From Cafeteria roenbergensis (Eukaryota > Sar > Bigyra > Bicosoecida > Cafeteriaceae), in the NCBI GenBank assembly GCA_008330645.1, contig VLTN01000068.1, forward strand, positions 121,325 through 185,324: 64,000 nt of DNA, read 5' to 3'. The notes beneath the pieces are model-generated. The model saw only the letters and a list, made by a program, of their open reading frames with translations, searched no databases and was not told where the DNA came from. A program made the position numbers and the translations under genes. Below are positions 18,059-31,592 of the stretch, piece after piece (the first letter of the stretch is position 1; each line of letters starts with the position of its first letter).

Positions 18059-21000
18059 TCAGTCGTCGCTCTGCATGATGATGGCCACGCCGGCGCGGAC
18101 CCACCGGGTCTTGTCCTGCCGGGTCTTCATGGTCGCCAGGAAGACGTAGGTCGGTCCACGGAAGGTGGTGGTGTAAACCGGGCACTCATACGTGTCCGCA
18201 ACCCCGCGGATGTAGCCAACGCTCTGAGGGTCCCAGGTGGGCTCCACCTCCACGGCTCGGAGGTACATGACGGGGAGCTGCGGAAGCAGCTCCTTGATGA
18301 AGGAGTCCGCCAGGCAGCCCTGGGTCACGGTGGTTCCCACCGTCTCGGGGTCACCTCCCTCTTCGCCAGTGGCCCAGCGCGCTCCTTCGATGAAGAGCCC
18401 GTGGCAGAACATGCCGTTCTCGGGGTATTCTTCCGCGTCGTTGGGGTCGAACATGGCGGTCATGTGCGTCTCAACGCTCATGTTGTCCAGCGCGAGGCCG
18501 GTCTGCCGAGCGGTGACCTGCATGATTGCAGTCAGGAAGGCCATCGGGTTGAACAGCCCGGGAAGCCACATGCTGCGAGGCGTGACAAGGTCCGTGGTCC
18601 AGACCGACAGCTGCTCCACGCGCCGCTGCAAGTCCAGGTTCCACGAGGTGAGGTTCTTCGCCGAGGGCCAGGCGAGCGCCTCCCAGCTGGTCTTGTGGAA
18701 GGGGTTGCGCCCCGGCACCTGGTTGATCGAGAGGGCCTCGGTCAGATGCTCCATCGCCTCGGTCATGTTCAGCTCGCCGTTGAGCCCCTTCTGCAGCTCC
18801 ACGAGCGACGTGCGCATCTTGGTGAGCAGCTTGTTCATGCGCTCGCACTCCTGGATGGCAACCAGCACGTACGGCGCGCTCTGCTCGGCGAGGAGCGGCT
18901 CCGCGGTGGCCTCGATGTCGATGAGAACGAAGTTGTCCGGCATCGTCTCCAGCAGCGACGCCACCATGCCGCCAACGCCACCGCTGCCGCCTCCTTCGCC
19001 CCCGCCGTCGTCCGCCACGCCCGTCCCTGACAGAGAGAGAATGGTGGCAAAGAGCGACTCGGCGCTCGAGGTGAGGTAGCCGATCTCCGCGTTGGGGTGG
19101 AGGCCGAACATGGGCGGGCTCTCCTCGGGCAGCGAGTTTTCGAAGAACGCCATTGCGTCGTCGTAGGAAGTCGTGGACATGTCAGGAACCTTGAGGTCTG
19201 GGCCCAACTCCATCTGCGCCAGGATCTCCGGCCGCAAGTACACCTCGAGGTAGGTGTTGTTGGTGCGGCGGTCCCACCAGTCGGTGATGTGCCCTCCGTA
19301 CATGATCTCGCCGAAGATGTAGCGGAGGTCTTGCCACGGGGTCGTCTCGTTGTCGTTGATGTACTGCATCAGCACGTTGGCGCACACGGTCAGGTCGCCG
19401 GTGTTGAAGCTGTACTTCTTGGACCACCCCTGCTGCCCGAAGCGACGCCGTCCGAGCACGATGGCGTGGTAGAAGCAGAGCGTGAAGAGGCACGCCTTGA
19501 AAACCTCCGGCTTGTTGCTCTCCGCAATGACGTCCTCCGAAAAGGTTGCCCACGCGCGAATGAGGTTGCTCTTGAGGTCGGCAGGCGCTTCGTTCGCAAC
19601 CTTGATGCACGACTGCATCAGGCTCTCGGGCATGTTGCGCCAGTACGACAGCGGAGGCGGCTCCGCGGAGATGAAGCAGCGGAAGTCGGGGTGAGCCGAG
19701 GTCGAGATGATCTCGAGCTGCCGCTCCAGCTTGGGGAGCCACTCCTGCATGAGGTGCACGTTCTGGAGGAACATCCAGCCGCCTTCGGCACCAAGCCGGT
19801 CGAGACCATCGATGGCGTTCTGCTCCTGCCCCTGGCCCATGGAGATGTTGATGAACTTGCCCGACTCCTCGGTCATGCCCAGCTTGCGGCCAAGAGCCTC
19901 CACCCAGGTGGTGGGGTCGACGCCCGGGAACAGCACGAAGAAGGTTGGCGTTGCCGGCGCAGACTGCTCGAAGCACGCGGCCATGTCGAACGGCTTTTGA
20001 AGCACGTACTGCTGCCCGAGGTTGTCGCCAACGAACTTGGAGAGCGCGGAAGTGAGCCGGTCAGGGCGCATGGCGCGCAGCAAGAGCAGCAGCCGCACGC
20101 CGGTGACGCTCTCCTTGTAGTCGCCGGGGGGCGGGCGCACTTCGCACGCCTCATCGTCGAACCAGGCCTTCCATTCCTCCGAATCGGTCTGCATGTCGTC
20201 CCCGAGCTTCTCGAACACCGGCTTCACCTTTTCCAGCGCCTTGACGCGCGGCCAGATGTGAGGCGGCAGCCACTCCGCGAGCGCGCCCATGTGCCCGGTG
20301 TCCACGGTGACCTCGCCAACGCTGAGCATCCGCACCAGTTCGGCGTCGAGGGTGCCAGCGTCCACCATCACCTTGAAGCAGAGCTGCGTCGCCACGGTCA
20401 GCTTGTCCCGCACGAACAGGCCGCGGTTGATGTAGTCGAAGGTCACCCAGGTGACGCTGTCCTTGAGCACGTCGCAGCGCACCACCAGCTGCTCATCGGT
20501 CAGCCCAGCTTTGATGTTCAGCCCGTCGCCACCCTCCGCAGGGGCGGCGGGATCGCCGTCCGCAGCGGCTTCTTCACCGGACGCAGCGTCCCCGTCGGGA
20601 GCCGCGGATGCGGAATCGGCAGCGGCGGCATCGGCGGCCGCTTCCTCCGGAGCGGCAGCGGCGGCGGCAGCAGCGCCTGCGCCTGAGGCCGCGTCCGCCT
20701 CGGCGGCGGGCCCTGCTGCCCCCTCGTCAGCTGCGGACGCTGCCTGTCCGCTTGCTCCTGCTGCAGCCGAATCCGCTCCAGCGGCTGCCGCGTCCGCCGT
20801 TTCGGCATCGCCGAGCGCCGAGCCTGACTCTTCGGCTTCGTCCTCTGCATCGCCGTACCACTCGACGCGGTACGGGTCGTTGCGGCCAGACACCAGGGAA
20901 ATGGCGCGGAGGAACGTCGTGATGAATGCCTCGAGCGAGTAGATGTAGTACGTGTGCACCTTGAACAAGTCGTTCATCATGAAGAAGAGCAGAGCGGCCC

Positions 21001-24000
21001 GGCGAGCCACGGGCCGGTACTTCTCGGCGGTCGTGTTGATCACTACCTCGGTCTTGGAGGCGATCTTCTGCTTTGCTGAGATCTCGTTCGCCACCTGCTT
21101 CGTCCGCTCCAGCGACGTGATGAGCTCCACGTCCTCGGTGATGTCGCCTTCTGCCTCGGCCAGCTTGACGAGAATGCCGTCCTCCAGCTCCTTCATGGTG
21201 ATCTTGAAGCCGTTCTGCTGCTGGATGAGCTCGGTCCGAAGCTCCGCCAGGTCGGGACGCTCCTGCTGCACCGTGATGGCGAGGAGCTGGTCCTCCAAAC
21301 CGGCCTCCGTAACGGTGAAGTTGATGAGAGCGGCCTCCGCCTGCACCTCGGGCGGGTAGTGGGGGTTGGACAGCTTCGTGTGCAGGTACAGCCGGAAGTC
21401 CGGGTGGTAGTCCACCTCCTTGTCGCCGAGCTGCAGCGTGAACCGGCTTGCGCCGCGCTTCGTCGTGGCGCGAGAGATGACCGGGTTCAGCACGGCCTCA
21501 ATCCTCTCCCCCATGTTCTCGATGAGCACCGGGGCGCCCGATGCGATGGCGGCCTCCAGAGTGGCCAGCATCTTCTTCTGCCCCTGGCGGACAACCTTGA
21601 GGTCGTTCTCCTCCTCGTGCTTCATGACCCATTTGATGCCTTGCAGCTGCGGGTCGATCATCAGCGGCCAGCGCGCCGTGTTGGTCACAATGCACCCGTT
21701 CTCCTTCGACACGGAGTCGTCGGGCAGGCCCTCGCTGAGCCAGCTGGCAATCTGCGCCTCGTCCGTGAGGATGTGCAGAGGGTCAGCGGTGACGCTCATG
21801 GGAATGCCGTCCTCCAGGCCCTCCACACTGGCGCGCATGAATGGCACAAGCTCGCGATCGAAGATCTCCTCGCGGAAGCGCTTCGTGAAGGGACCGATGT
21901 ACGAGATGAAGGCAGCGGCAAGGAGCACGTCCCCGGTGAGGAGCTCCCGCTCGCTCTTGAGCACCTCGACACCCTCAGCCCAGCGCACGTTTTCCGTGGC
22001 CAGCGCCGTCGTCAGGCGGTTGGCCAGGTCAAGCTTGGTCTGGCCCTTCTGCACGGTCGCCTCCGCCTCTGCCTTTTCGGCGTTGGCGGCGTCAAACGCA
22101 CGCTGGAGCTCGTCCAGCTGCGCCTGCAGCTCGGCCACGCGGTCCTGCACCTCCTTGAGCTGCGTGTTGGCGGCGTTGAGCTTGTCATTGGCTTCGCGCA
22201 GCGCCGCTCGCATCGGCTCAACGTCAACGAGGATGTCGTGGAAGGTGACGATGTTGACCGCCCAGTCGCAAAGGCCGCCGGCGGCGGGGTTCTTGCTCGT
22301 AATCACGTCCTTCTCGAAGTGCTCCAGAGCCAGGTACGGCCGCACCTCCTTGAAGTTGATCTCCGGCACCTCCCCGTCCTCGACCTTGCCCTTGAACGAG
22401 AGCAGCACCGCCAGGAAGCCCTTGATGTCCTGCAGCAGCTGCTTCTTCACGCCGTCCCAGCTCCGATCCTTCTCCTTCACCTTGCCCTGCTTGGACACAG
22501 GCACGCGGTCGTGCACGCGGGCGAGGAGAATCTGCACGGCAATGAACACGTCGTCCACGCCCTTGGGCGGGACCTGCATTGTCTTGCACGAGCTCAGGTC
22601 CTTTTCGTTCAGCGAGTCGAGGGCCCGGGCGGCGTTCTCCACGGCGGGCTCGGCCTTGGCGAGGTTCGCCTCCGCAGTGGCCTGCTTCTCGGACACGTCG
22701 GCGGCAATCTCGGCGCACGTGGCGGCCTCGATGTTTGCCTTGGCCGTCTCCTCCTCCACAATGGCCTTGTTGGCGGCCACGCGCTCCGCGATGCCCTCCG
22801 AAGTCGTCTTCTTGACCTCCGCGTCCGCGAGGGACACCTTGAGGTCGGCTTCGATTTGCTCCACGGCGTCGGCCGTCTCGCGCAGCTTGTCCAGCCCGTC
22901 GCTGAGGCGCTGGATGGCGCGCTCCGACTCGCTGCGCTTCTCCCCCAGGAGCTTGTTGTACAGCTTGAGCAGCTCGAGGTACGACTTGGGGGTGGTGTAC
23001 ACGTGCCTGCGCTCCACCGAGGCAAAGCGCTTCGCCGCCTTGTTGACCACATCGAAGGAGTAGGGCATGAAGTTCTCGATCCGGGCGCGGACCGCGGGGC
23101 CGCCGAGGTCCTTGATGCGCCCGAGGAACTCCTTCCCCACGCTGTAGAGCGCCTCTTCGGGCCACGGCTGGAACCAGTCGATCACGGTGCAGTTCACGAG
23201 CGCGGGGAAGCGCTTGGCGCGAGTGCGGAACGCCTCCCCGACAGGGCTGAAGCAAAGGACGACGTGCAGGTTCTTGCGAACCTCGGCCAGGAAAAAGTCC
23301 CAGCAGGTGGTGGAGTCTGGGGTGAGCCCCTCGGCCTTGACCTTGGGCACCATGGCGTTGTTGAGCTCGTCCATCTCGTCTTGAGCGAACAAGTCGGGCA
23401 CGTTGCCCGACGCGAGCAAGTCATTCATCGCCACCAGGAAGCGCTCGTTCGTGATCTGCGAGTCGGTGAAGAGGAACACGACGCCCTCGCCCTTGAGCCC
23501 AGCAACGCGGTACATCTTCTTGAGGTCTTCCTTGAGGTCGTTGAGGCTGTAGGTCGACGAGATGACGATCTGCGACACGCCGAACTGGCAGATTGAGGCA
23601 GAGAGGCGAGACAGCGACTGCTTTCCAGAGCCTCCCACTCCGACGAGCAGAGCGTGGCCGGCAGGGTTGTTGATGATGCGCGTGATGCGGCACACGTGCC
23701 TCATGGCGTCCTCGAAGAGCACAAGGTTCATGGTGGCGTGGCTCTCGTTGTACTCCTTCAGGGCCTCCTCCAGCGTGCCGTGCAGCTTCTCCATGGACGT
23801 GACCCGGTCGTACACCTTGTCCATCGCGTTGTCGGCGAAGTGGCAGAAGATGAGCGGGTCGGCCTTCTCGGCGAAGAAGTTCTGCAGCTCGCTGTTGAAC
23901 TGCGTAAACTTCTTCGTCGCCTGGGCCTTGGCAAGCACCTTGTACTTGGCCAGGTCCTCGTACGACACGAGCCGGTCGCCGTACACGCGCTCGCTCTCGT

Positions 24001-27000
24001 GAAGCCACAGCATCACCACCTTGGCCGGGTCCGAAAACTCGTTCGGCTGGCCCATGAGCACGCCCTGGAAGACGTTGGAGAGGTGGCGGATGTTGAACTC
24101 GTAGTGGAAGTTCTGCGCGCTCTTGCGGAAGGACTGCATCACTGACTGCTGCAGCTGCATGGCGGCGGCGAGGATGCTCCCCTGCAACTCCTGCACCTCC
24201 TCCGGGAAGTGCTTGAGGTGGCCGCCCAGGAAGGTCTCGTAGATGACGTTGAGAGACGTGGGCCCTGGGAAGCCGATGGCAAACGTGACAAAGTGCCGCT
24301 GCAGGCGCGGGTTGATCAGGAAGGAGCCCGCGGTCGGGTTCATGCACGCGATGTACTGGCAGTCGATCACGCGGCGGGCCTCGAGCTTGGTGAGGTCGTA
24401 CCAGTGCTCGTAGTCGACGTGCTGCCGAAGCAGCGCGATGGCGCTCTGCGTGTTGTACGGATCCACCTCGGGCAGGTTCAAGTCGTCCACGAAGTAGACC
24501 ATCTTGACCGTGCCGGGCGGGCCGAACGTGGTGGAGGTCTTTTTCTCCAGAGGCGCCTCCAGGTTGGTCTGCAGCGTGCGGGAGTCGGTGAAGAAGTTGA
24601 AGTTGATCGTGGTGGACACCAGCGCCGAGGAGTCCTGCTCGCGAAGCAGGCCGTTCACGAGAGCGGTCTTGCCGCAGCCCGTGTCGCCCACCAGCATGAC
24701 CGGGATGCGGCGCTCCACGAGCCTGGACATCCAGAATGACACGCTCACCGTCTCTGGCGTCGGGACGGTCAGAGACGAGATGGACATAGTCTGCGAATCG
24801 AACGGCGTCGGCTCCTTGAGGAAGGTCTTGCGCCACAGGTCGAACACCATCGTCTCCGGGTCGAGGTAGTAGTCGAAGACGGTGTCGCGGCTCGGCAGGC
24901 GGACGTTCTTGAAGTTGCCCCTCCAGAACTTGCTGAAGACGTCGCGGTAGTCCACGCCGTCCTTGTCCGACAGCGCCGAGCCGAACGCCCACACAGCCGC
25001 GAAGACAAAGTAAGTCTCCACCGTCTTGGCCACCTCCCCCGGCGGCGTCTGCTTGGGGTCTGCCAGCTGCGCCAGCAGCTCCTTGGTGAGGATGCAGTCG
25101 AGCAGGCGCAGCAGGTTCGCCACGAGAGTCACGTCCTCCACAGGCACGAGCGGCGTGCACTCCTTCTTGAGGTGCAAGATTGCCTGGCTGCAGTAGCCCT
25201 CTTCGGGGTCGAGGAAGAGAGTCTCGAGAGTCGCGCGAATGGCCTCCGACGCGTCCAGGCGGCCGAGCCACGAGCGGATCAGCGAGCGCCACTGCGAGCC
25301 CGTGCTGGTGGAGATGTAGATGATGCCCGCACGGGACACGGTTGCCGGGGTCGCGTAGTTGAGGTCACGGATCTCGAAGATCATGCGCATGTGCGTCTTG
25401 AGCGGGATGCGCTCGTTCGAGGCGAGCGTCAGCATACGGTTGTCGTCCATGACGGAGTTCATGCTCTCGATCCAGTTGGCGTCGAGGTCGCCGTCCAGGA
25501 TGATCCACTTCGGGTCGCTGTTCGGCTCGTTGCCAAGGTTCCGCATCACCACGGACAAGATGCCGTCCTTCCACTCGCGCGTGGCAGGGTGGATGAAGCC
25601 GTACAGCTCCTCGGGGATGACCGCCTTGGGGTTGATGTCCACGAACTTGGTGCTGCGCGGCAGCTCGGAGCGAAGCTTGCGTGCCTGGGCGAGCGACTTC
25701 CAGCACTCGGACTTGCCCGCTCCGGACGGCCCCATGACGAAGACGCAGTGGCGGATCTCCAGCAGCTCCTCCAGCTGCACGACCTTGAGGCGGAACAGCT
25801 CGTCCGGAAAGAGGCCGCGCGCGGCGGCGGCCTTTTCGACGGCGGCTTCCAGCACGGGGTCGACCTTGCGAGGCGGGTCCATCTTCGGGAAGAGGTCTCC
25901 CAGGAGCCCGTGGAAGATGGGCTCGTCCTGCTTCACGATCTTGGGCGTGTTGAAGTCGCGGAGCGCGCGCATCAGCAGCTCCTGCTCGATCAGGTCCGGC
26001 TCGGCGCGCTTGAAAGCGCCGGCCACCACGAGCACGCTCTTGACAGCGCGCAGGCCCCAGTCGTAGTGCATCTGCTTGGACAGGAGCTCGCTGAGCAGCG
26101 AGTAGAGCCCGTAGAACTTGGAGGCAAGCGTCTTGGCCTCCTCGAAGCCCTCCGCCATCAGCATGTTTTCGCAAATGAGGACCAAGTCTGGCACCATCAC
26201 GGTGATCGGCCGGAACAGCGCCTTGAGCCCCTCGGGCAGCTCAGAACGCCCCAGGTACCCGGGGTTCATCGTGATGAACGCGCCAGCGGACCACTCCAGG
26301 TGCACCGTCTCGCCGTTGATTGTCACGTCGTGACGCTTGGTGCGAATGCCGTCGCAGACGGCCTTGAACTGCACGGAGCAAACGGAGAGCACGGCCGGGA
26401 TGAGGCGGTTGAACTCGTCAAAGCACCCCCACGACCCCGAGGCGGCCAGGCCCTTGAAAATGTTGCCAAGCGACGTGTAGTCGTGCTCAGGGGAGCAGTT
26501 GAACACGTAGCAGATGATCCCCATTGCCGACGCGAGGTCCTTCGTCGTCTCGGTCTTTCCGGTCCCGGCTGGGCCGGCCGGTGCGCAGCCCATGTTCAGC
26601 TTCAACGCCTGCGTCGCAGTCACGTAAATGCGGTCCGTCAGCGGCGTCACGACAAGGCGGGAGCCGTTGCCCATGTACTCGTACTGATAGGGGAAGCGAG
26701 CGTCCGATACCGCAATGATTGCCTTTTCGTCCTCGTAGCGCTGCTTCAGCATCGACTGCCACTGGAAAGCGTCAACGTCCTTCACGCCCTCGCGGACCAG
26801 CTTCTCAAGGACGTCTCTGCCGTGCGCGTCGATGGTGATGAGACACATGATGCGCTTTCGGTCGGCCTTGGCGAGCTTGGTCCGCGTGAGGCGGATGAGG
26901 TCGCCGAGGTCTGCCTTGACCTTGGAGCGCGCGTTGATCAGCCCGTCCGGGTCACCGGCCGCCAGGCTCGCGAAGCCGCCCTCCACGTCGTGGGTGTAGT

Positions 27001-30000
27001 CCATGCCCGCAACGAGCAGGGACACCTGGGCAGGGTCCGACGCGAAGCCGTCGTCGCGGCGGTCCATGATCCACTCCACACGGCTCTGCGAGTGGCGCCG
27101 GCCCACCGAGCTGACCAGCCGGCGGGTGAGCGTGTCTCGCATGTTGTCCAAGGACACCTGAAGGTACTCCTCCACCTTGCCCTTGAGCACGAACGGCGGG
27201 TCGAACTCCACGTCCTCCTCGCCAACGCACGAGACCCACTTCTTGGCCGTGGGGCGCCCGCCACCCCCTGCGCTGGCCGCCCCGTCCGCTCCCCCGCCTC
27301 CGGCAGGGGCCTCGACCCCGAAGGAGTCAACAGCGAGGAAGATCTTGGTCACGTGGCGAAGCACGTTGTCAGGGAAGTTGCCGTTGGACAGGATGTCAAG
27401 CAGGTCAGGGTCGGACACGAAGTAGAAGCGGGGGAACTGTGCGCGCTTGCCGGCCAGGAAGTCGTCCAGTGCCTTCTTGCAGCGCTCAAGCAGGGCGAGC
27501 AGGTCTTCGAGGCGCTTGGTGAGGCCCGGGACGTTGCACGCTTCCTTGACGTTTCCAGTTGTCCCGGCCTTGAGGAGGATCTCGCGCACGTCGGCGTCGC
27601 CACCGGCAAAGAGCGCGCTGGCCTCCGGCAGCTCCTTCTTCACCTCGTCGGATCGCATGAACAGGGGCTCGAGGTACTTCCACAGCTGCTGGATGTCGCC
27701 GAGCAGGGCGCGAACGTCCCCAACGCTGTTCAGCGACACCTTCCAGTGCAGGATCTGGTCCTTGAAGGTCGCCATGTAGCGGTTGGCGACCATGGACTGC
27801 ACGAGCAGCTGGTGGCCTTCCAAGGTCTCGAAGTCCTCTTCGCCGATCTTGAGCAGGCTCACCCCCTCGTGCTCCTCCTTCAAAAACGCGATGGCCGCCC
27901 ATGCTTCCTCGAGGGTGCGCAGGCCTTCTTCCATCTTGGCCTCCTTGAGAGCCTGGTCGGTGATCTCGTCGACGTCGCTGGCGTGATCGTGGAGGTGAAG
28001 GTCCAAGAGGTTCTTCAGGCGCATGTCCGGGTCCTCGTGGGGCGGCGTGAAGTGCTTGCCCGTCAGCTCCATCAGCTTGGCCCAGTGGCGGGGCCGCATC
28101 GAGGGGTGGCGCAGGTCCGTCACCAGCGGCATAGCGTCCAGGAAGTCCTTGATTTGCTGGGAGAGCCCCTTGTACAGGCCCTTGGTGCGGAGGCGCTTGG
28201 TCGCGGTCTTGCGGAGCACCTTCTGCAGGCCCTTGCACTCCTCGTCCAGCTCCTCGGGCTTTACCTCCGACCACAGCTGCGCCTTGGCGGCAGCCTCGAA
28301 CTTGTTGGTGTCAACCGCGATGCTCCAAATCTGCTCCGCGGTGTCGGTTTCCTGGTCGATGGTCTTCATGAGCTCCACGGAGGGCTCCATGATCTGCGGG
28401 AAGTCGAACGTCCGGGCGAGGTGCACCATGCGGTCCAGCCGCTTCCGCTCCGCGGCCTGTGCCTCCCTGCGCTCGGCGATGGAGGTGGCGGCAGCGGCTG
28501 GCCCCGTGGCAAAGTCCCAGTAGGCAGACTCCCTGTCGACCTGCTTGAAGTACTCGCCGAGCTTGGTCTCGTAGTCCTCGATCGCCGCGCGCGTCTCGGC
28601 GCCGTGGTGCTTCACGAGAGGCGCAATGGCGATGCGCGTCATGGGAGTCTGCTTCTTGCAGCTCTCCCACGTGCCGCGAGTCTCCTCCAGTTGCTTGACC
28701 ATGCGGTCGGCGTCCTTGGCCTGCTGCTTCGATCCGTGCTCCGCCATGAAAGCCAGCGTCTCGTTCACCTGGTCGAGCCGAAGCTTGACCTCGGCGTCGC
28801 GCTCGCCGACCGAGGTGATGTGGTTCTTCACGGCCAGCAGCGTGTCCAGGCCGTCCTCTGGCACGTCGGTCTGGAGACCCGTGATGGTGGACTTGGCAAG
28901 GTCGCCGACGTCCTTGAGCTCCGTCCGCAGGTGGTCCTTGACCCGCTTCGACGTCAGCAGGTCGTTTTCCTCGGGGCTTGCGCCCGCCGCAGGGAAGTCG
29001 ACGGTAAACGGCGAGCCCCGGATGGGACCGGGCTCCGCGCCGAACGACCCTCGGAACACGACGCTGACCGTTGCGACTCCGGGAGAGGGGGCGGTGTAAG
29101 TCACCAAGTGGAGGCCGTTGCGCTGGTCCTTGACCACGACGCCCTCAACCTCGACGGCGTCCGCCTGCGACTTGGAGCCGTGGGGACGAACCGACACCGT
29201 GACGTCGAACTCGTCGCCCCCGGTGGTGCGCGGCTCGTCGCCAGTGTCCTTGGAGCGGATGATGAACTGCGCCGGGCGGCCTGCAGCGAGCCCCCCAAGA
29301 ACGCCGGGGCCAAAGGCCAGCGTCGAGGCAGGGGACGTCACTCGGAACACCTGGAACGGCTCGCCAGTGATGGTGTAGGGGCTTCCGCGCACGGCAACCC
29401 GCACCTGCGTCACCCCGGGCCCCACCCCTGCCAGGTCTGGCGACACGCACTCGAGGGTCTCGTCGTCCAGCACAGTCGCCGACACCTCGGCGTGGCGGCG
29501 GCCGAGCATGAACCTCACGGCCATGGGCATGTCAGTGGTGAACCCCATGCCCTTCACCGTCAGCGTGGTTCCCCCGGTGATGGGCCCCAGCGCGGGCTCG
29601 ACGGAGAGCACCGCGTATGGCGGTCCAACGATGAGGGAGGCGTCGAGCGAGTGGGCGTCGCCCAGCCATCGGTTCGCCCACCCGCCGAACACCACGAGGC
29701 GCTTGCTGGCGGGCTCGTACATCATGGCGGAGTCGGCGCGAGGACGCGGCGCGTGGCCGCCCGTCGAAAGCGGGACCCACTCGTCCTTGCCGGTGGCGAG
29801 CATTGCCAGGTCGCCCATGAACGCGCCGCTGCCCTTCTTCGCATCCTTGTCATCCGCGTCGCCGCCCGTGCCACCAAACACGAAGAGGAGCCAGTGGGGC
29901 ACGGCAGGAACGGCCAGGCCGACGTGGTTCCAACGCGGAGTCCCGTACTCCCCGCCCTCGACGCGGGTCCACGTCATCTCCTCCGTGTCCAGACTCCACA

Positions 30001-31124
30001 AGTCGTTGAACCTTGACGTTGCGTTCCACCCGCCGAAGACAAGCATGCGGTGCTTGGCCGCGAGCGACACATGGCCGCTGCGGGCCTCGGGTGGCTCGCC
30101 AGTAATGGCGGCCACGCGCTCCCACGCCATGGACTCGATTGAAAAGCGGAAAACGTCCGCAAAGTCGCGCCGACTGAAGCCCTGGCCGCCGTACCCACCG
30201 AAGACCCACACGTCCGAGCCCACGAGGCACGCCGTGTGGGCGCCGCGGGGCGTGGGGGCAAATGCGTTGCCGTCGACAGGGGCGATGCCGGCCGCTGCGG
30301 CGTCGCCGCCAGAGCCGAGCTCGTCCAGGTAGTCGCGCTTGCTGACGTTGAGGAAGCGCGCTTCGTCGTCTTCGTCGTCCTTGGCTTCGGCCAGGTCCAC
30401 GGGGCCTTGCTGGGTACGCACCACGCTCTCCGGCTGGTACCACTCGAGCGTCTCCGTGTTGAGCACCCAGGTGTCGTTCAGCCGCGTAGTGCTGGAAAAG
30501 AACCCGCCAAACACGAGCATCAGACTCTCGCCCACGCGCGTCGCAGTGTGCTTCCACCTGGGCACTGGCGATTCGCCGGACACGGCGGGCTTCCGCCAGG
30601 TGACGCGATCCTCATCGATGTCCGCGACGTACAGGTCGTTGTTCGGGCCGGGCGGCTTGGACAAGTCGATGCCTGCAAGCAGACAGGCACGATCGCACGA
30701 GCGGCGAGGAGGGTGGCGAGCGGCGGGGAGAGCGCCGGCGGCCGGCGCCAAGCGGGCAGCCTCGCGCAACGGCCACTGCCGCCGCGAGCGCGCACATGGC
30801 GGCAGTTTCGAGCGCTTGCGTCCCCGTGGCGGGGAGAGACAGCACGCCTCGCAGGCCCCGGGCAAAGGCACGGCACGGCCGGGGAAGGGAGGGGCGGCCG
30901 CGGGCGAACTTTGGTGCACAACCTTGCCCGAGGCCCATTCGCAGCGCAGCGAGCTAAACTACCCGCCGCACGCGCACGCCCTCGGGGAGCGCGGGGCCAC
31001 AAGGCTCACCGCCAAACAAAAATCCGGCCCCGTTCACCTCCGTGAGGGTGTGGCCGGACCTCTTGGAGGGCGGGTCGCCGGCCTGGCTGAGCTTGGCCCA
31101 GGCGTGGTTGGTCTCGTCCTCCAT
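18059..31124 (-). CDS. ODA11: Outer-arm axonemal dynein heavy chain, alpha type with N-terminal Kelch propeller
   Basis: Exon 1 (31124-31010) encodes 38 codons ending GAGFLFG. The donor G|GTGAGCC and the acceptor CTTGCAG (337-nt intron) join it in phase to exon 2 (30672-18059), completing the Kelch blade FLFGG-IDLSKPPGPNNDLYV. The protein is 4242 aa. Domains, approximate residues: Kelch propeller 10-390 (VFGG, PRWNH motifs); IPT/TIG 393-480; filamin-like 493-600; linker; AAA1 P-loop GPAGTGKT about 1405; AAA2 GPSGAGKS about 1690; AAA3 GDTGCGKT about 2037; AAA4 GVGGSGKQ about 2385; stalk coiled coil and microtubule-binding tip 2610-2930; AAA5-AAA6 with an Ala/acid-rich insert 3320-3420; C-terminal domain to the end. 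Kelch plus IPT marks the alpha heavy chain of three-headed outer arms (Chlamydomonas ODA11). All four P-loops look intact. The motor slides doublet microtubules to bend the flagellum. Confidence 0.93.
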
Positions 31125-31592
31125 CTGCGCGCGACGAGGCAGCAAGCCGCAGCGAGCGCGGGTGAGGGGGGAGCCGGGGCGGCGCAAACAACAACACACC
31201 AGGTCGGCACTCATCCGTGCGGGAGCACGCGCGCGGGCCAGCGAGGGCGCAGCCCTGCTGGGCCGCGGCCGAGCTCCAATCCGGTTGTCAAGGAGCGGTT
31301 GCGACGCCCAGACGGCGCTGCCGGCACTCACTGGGGCGGCTGCGGCCATGCCTTGCCTGAAGCTGCACCGGCGGCCAAGAGAGCCGACCAAGCAGCAGCC
31401 TCGGGTCCAACCGGGGCCCTGGGAGGCGCACTCCGCGCGCCTGTCGGGGCGGTGGCCTTGCTCGCCGTTGTCCGAGCATGGACCGCCGGCGGCAGAGCCG
31501 GAGGAGAGCTGCCCCAATCGGCGCGCGGTGGCGCGGTTTTCGGCCGGCCGTGGCGCCACTCGCTTTGCGCACGCGCAGCCACCCCGCTTCCG
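31125..31592. promoter_or_regulatory. Shared divergent promoter region (dynein heavy chain / CKS1)
   Basis: 468 bp between the start codons. GC-rich, no TATA box. Open frames across it in both directions are compositional. Inferred from arrangement. Confidence 0.3.

Noticed and set aside
25172-30016. 1614-residue open frame on the plus strand opposite the dynein gene, plus others at 21359-23596 and 21420-23063
   Set aside because: They are antisense reflections of a GC-rich, strongly codon-biased coding strand. They show no domain, are Leu/Val/His/Arg-rich, and are fully overlapped by an unmistakable dynein.
30673-30919. Dynein start at an in-frame ATG at 30919
   Set aside because: The resulting N-terminus is Arg/Pro/Ala-rich and breaks the first Kelch blade. 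The acceptor at 30673 and the small exon at 31124-31010 restore FLFGG-IDL exactly.
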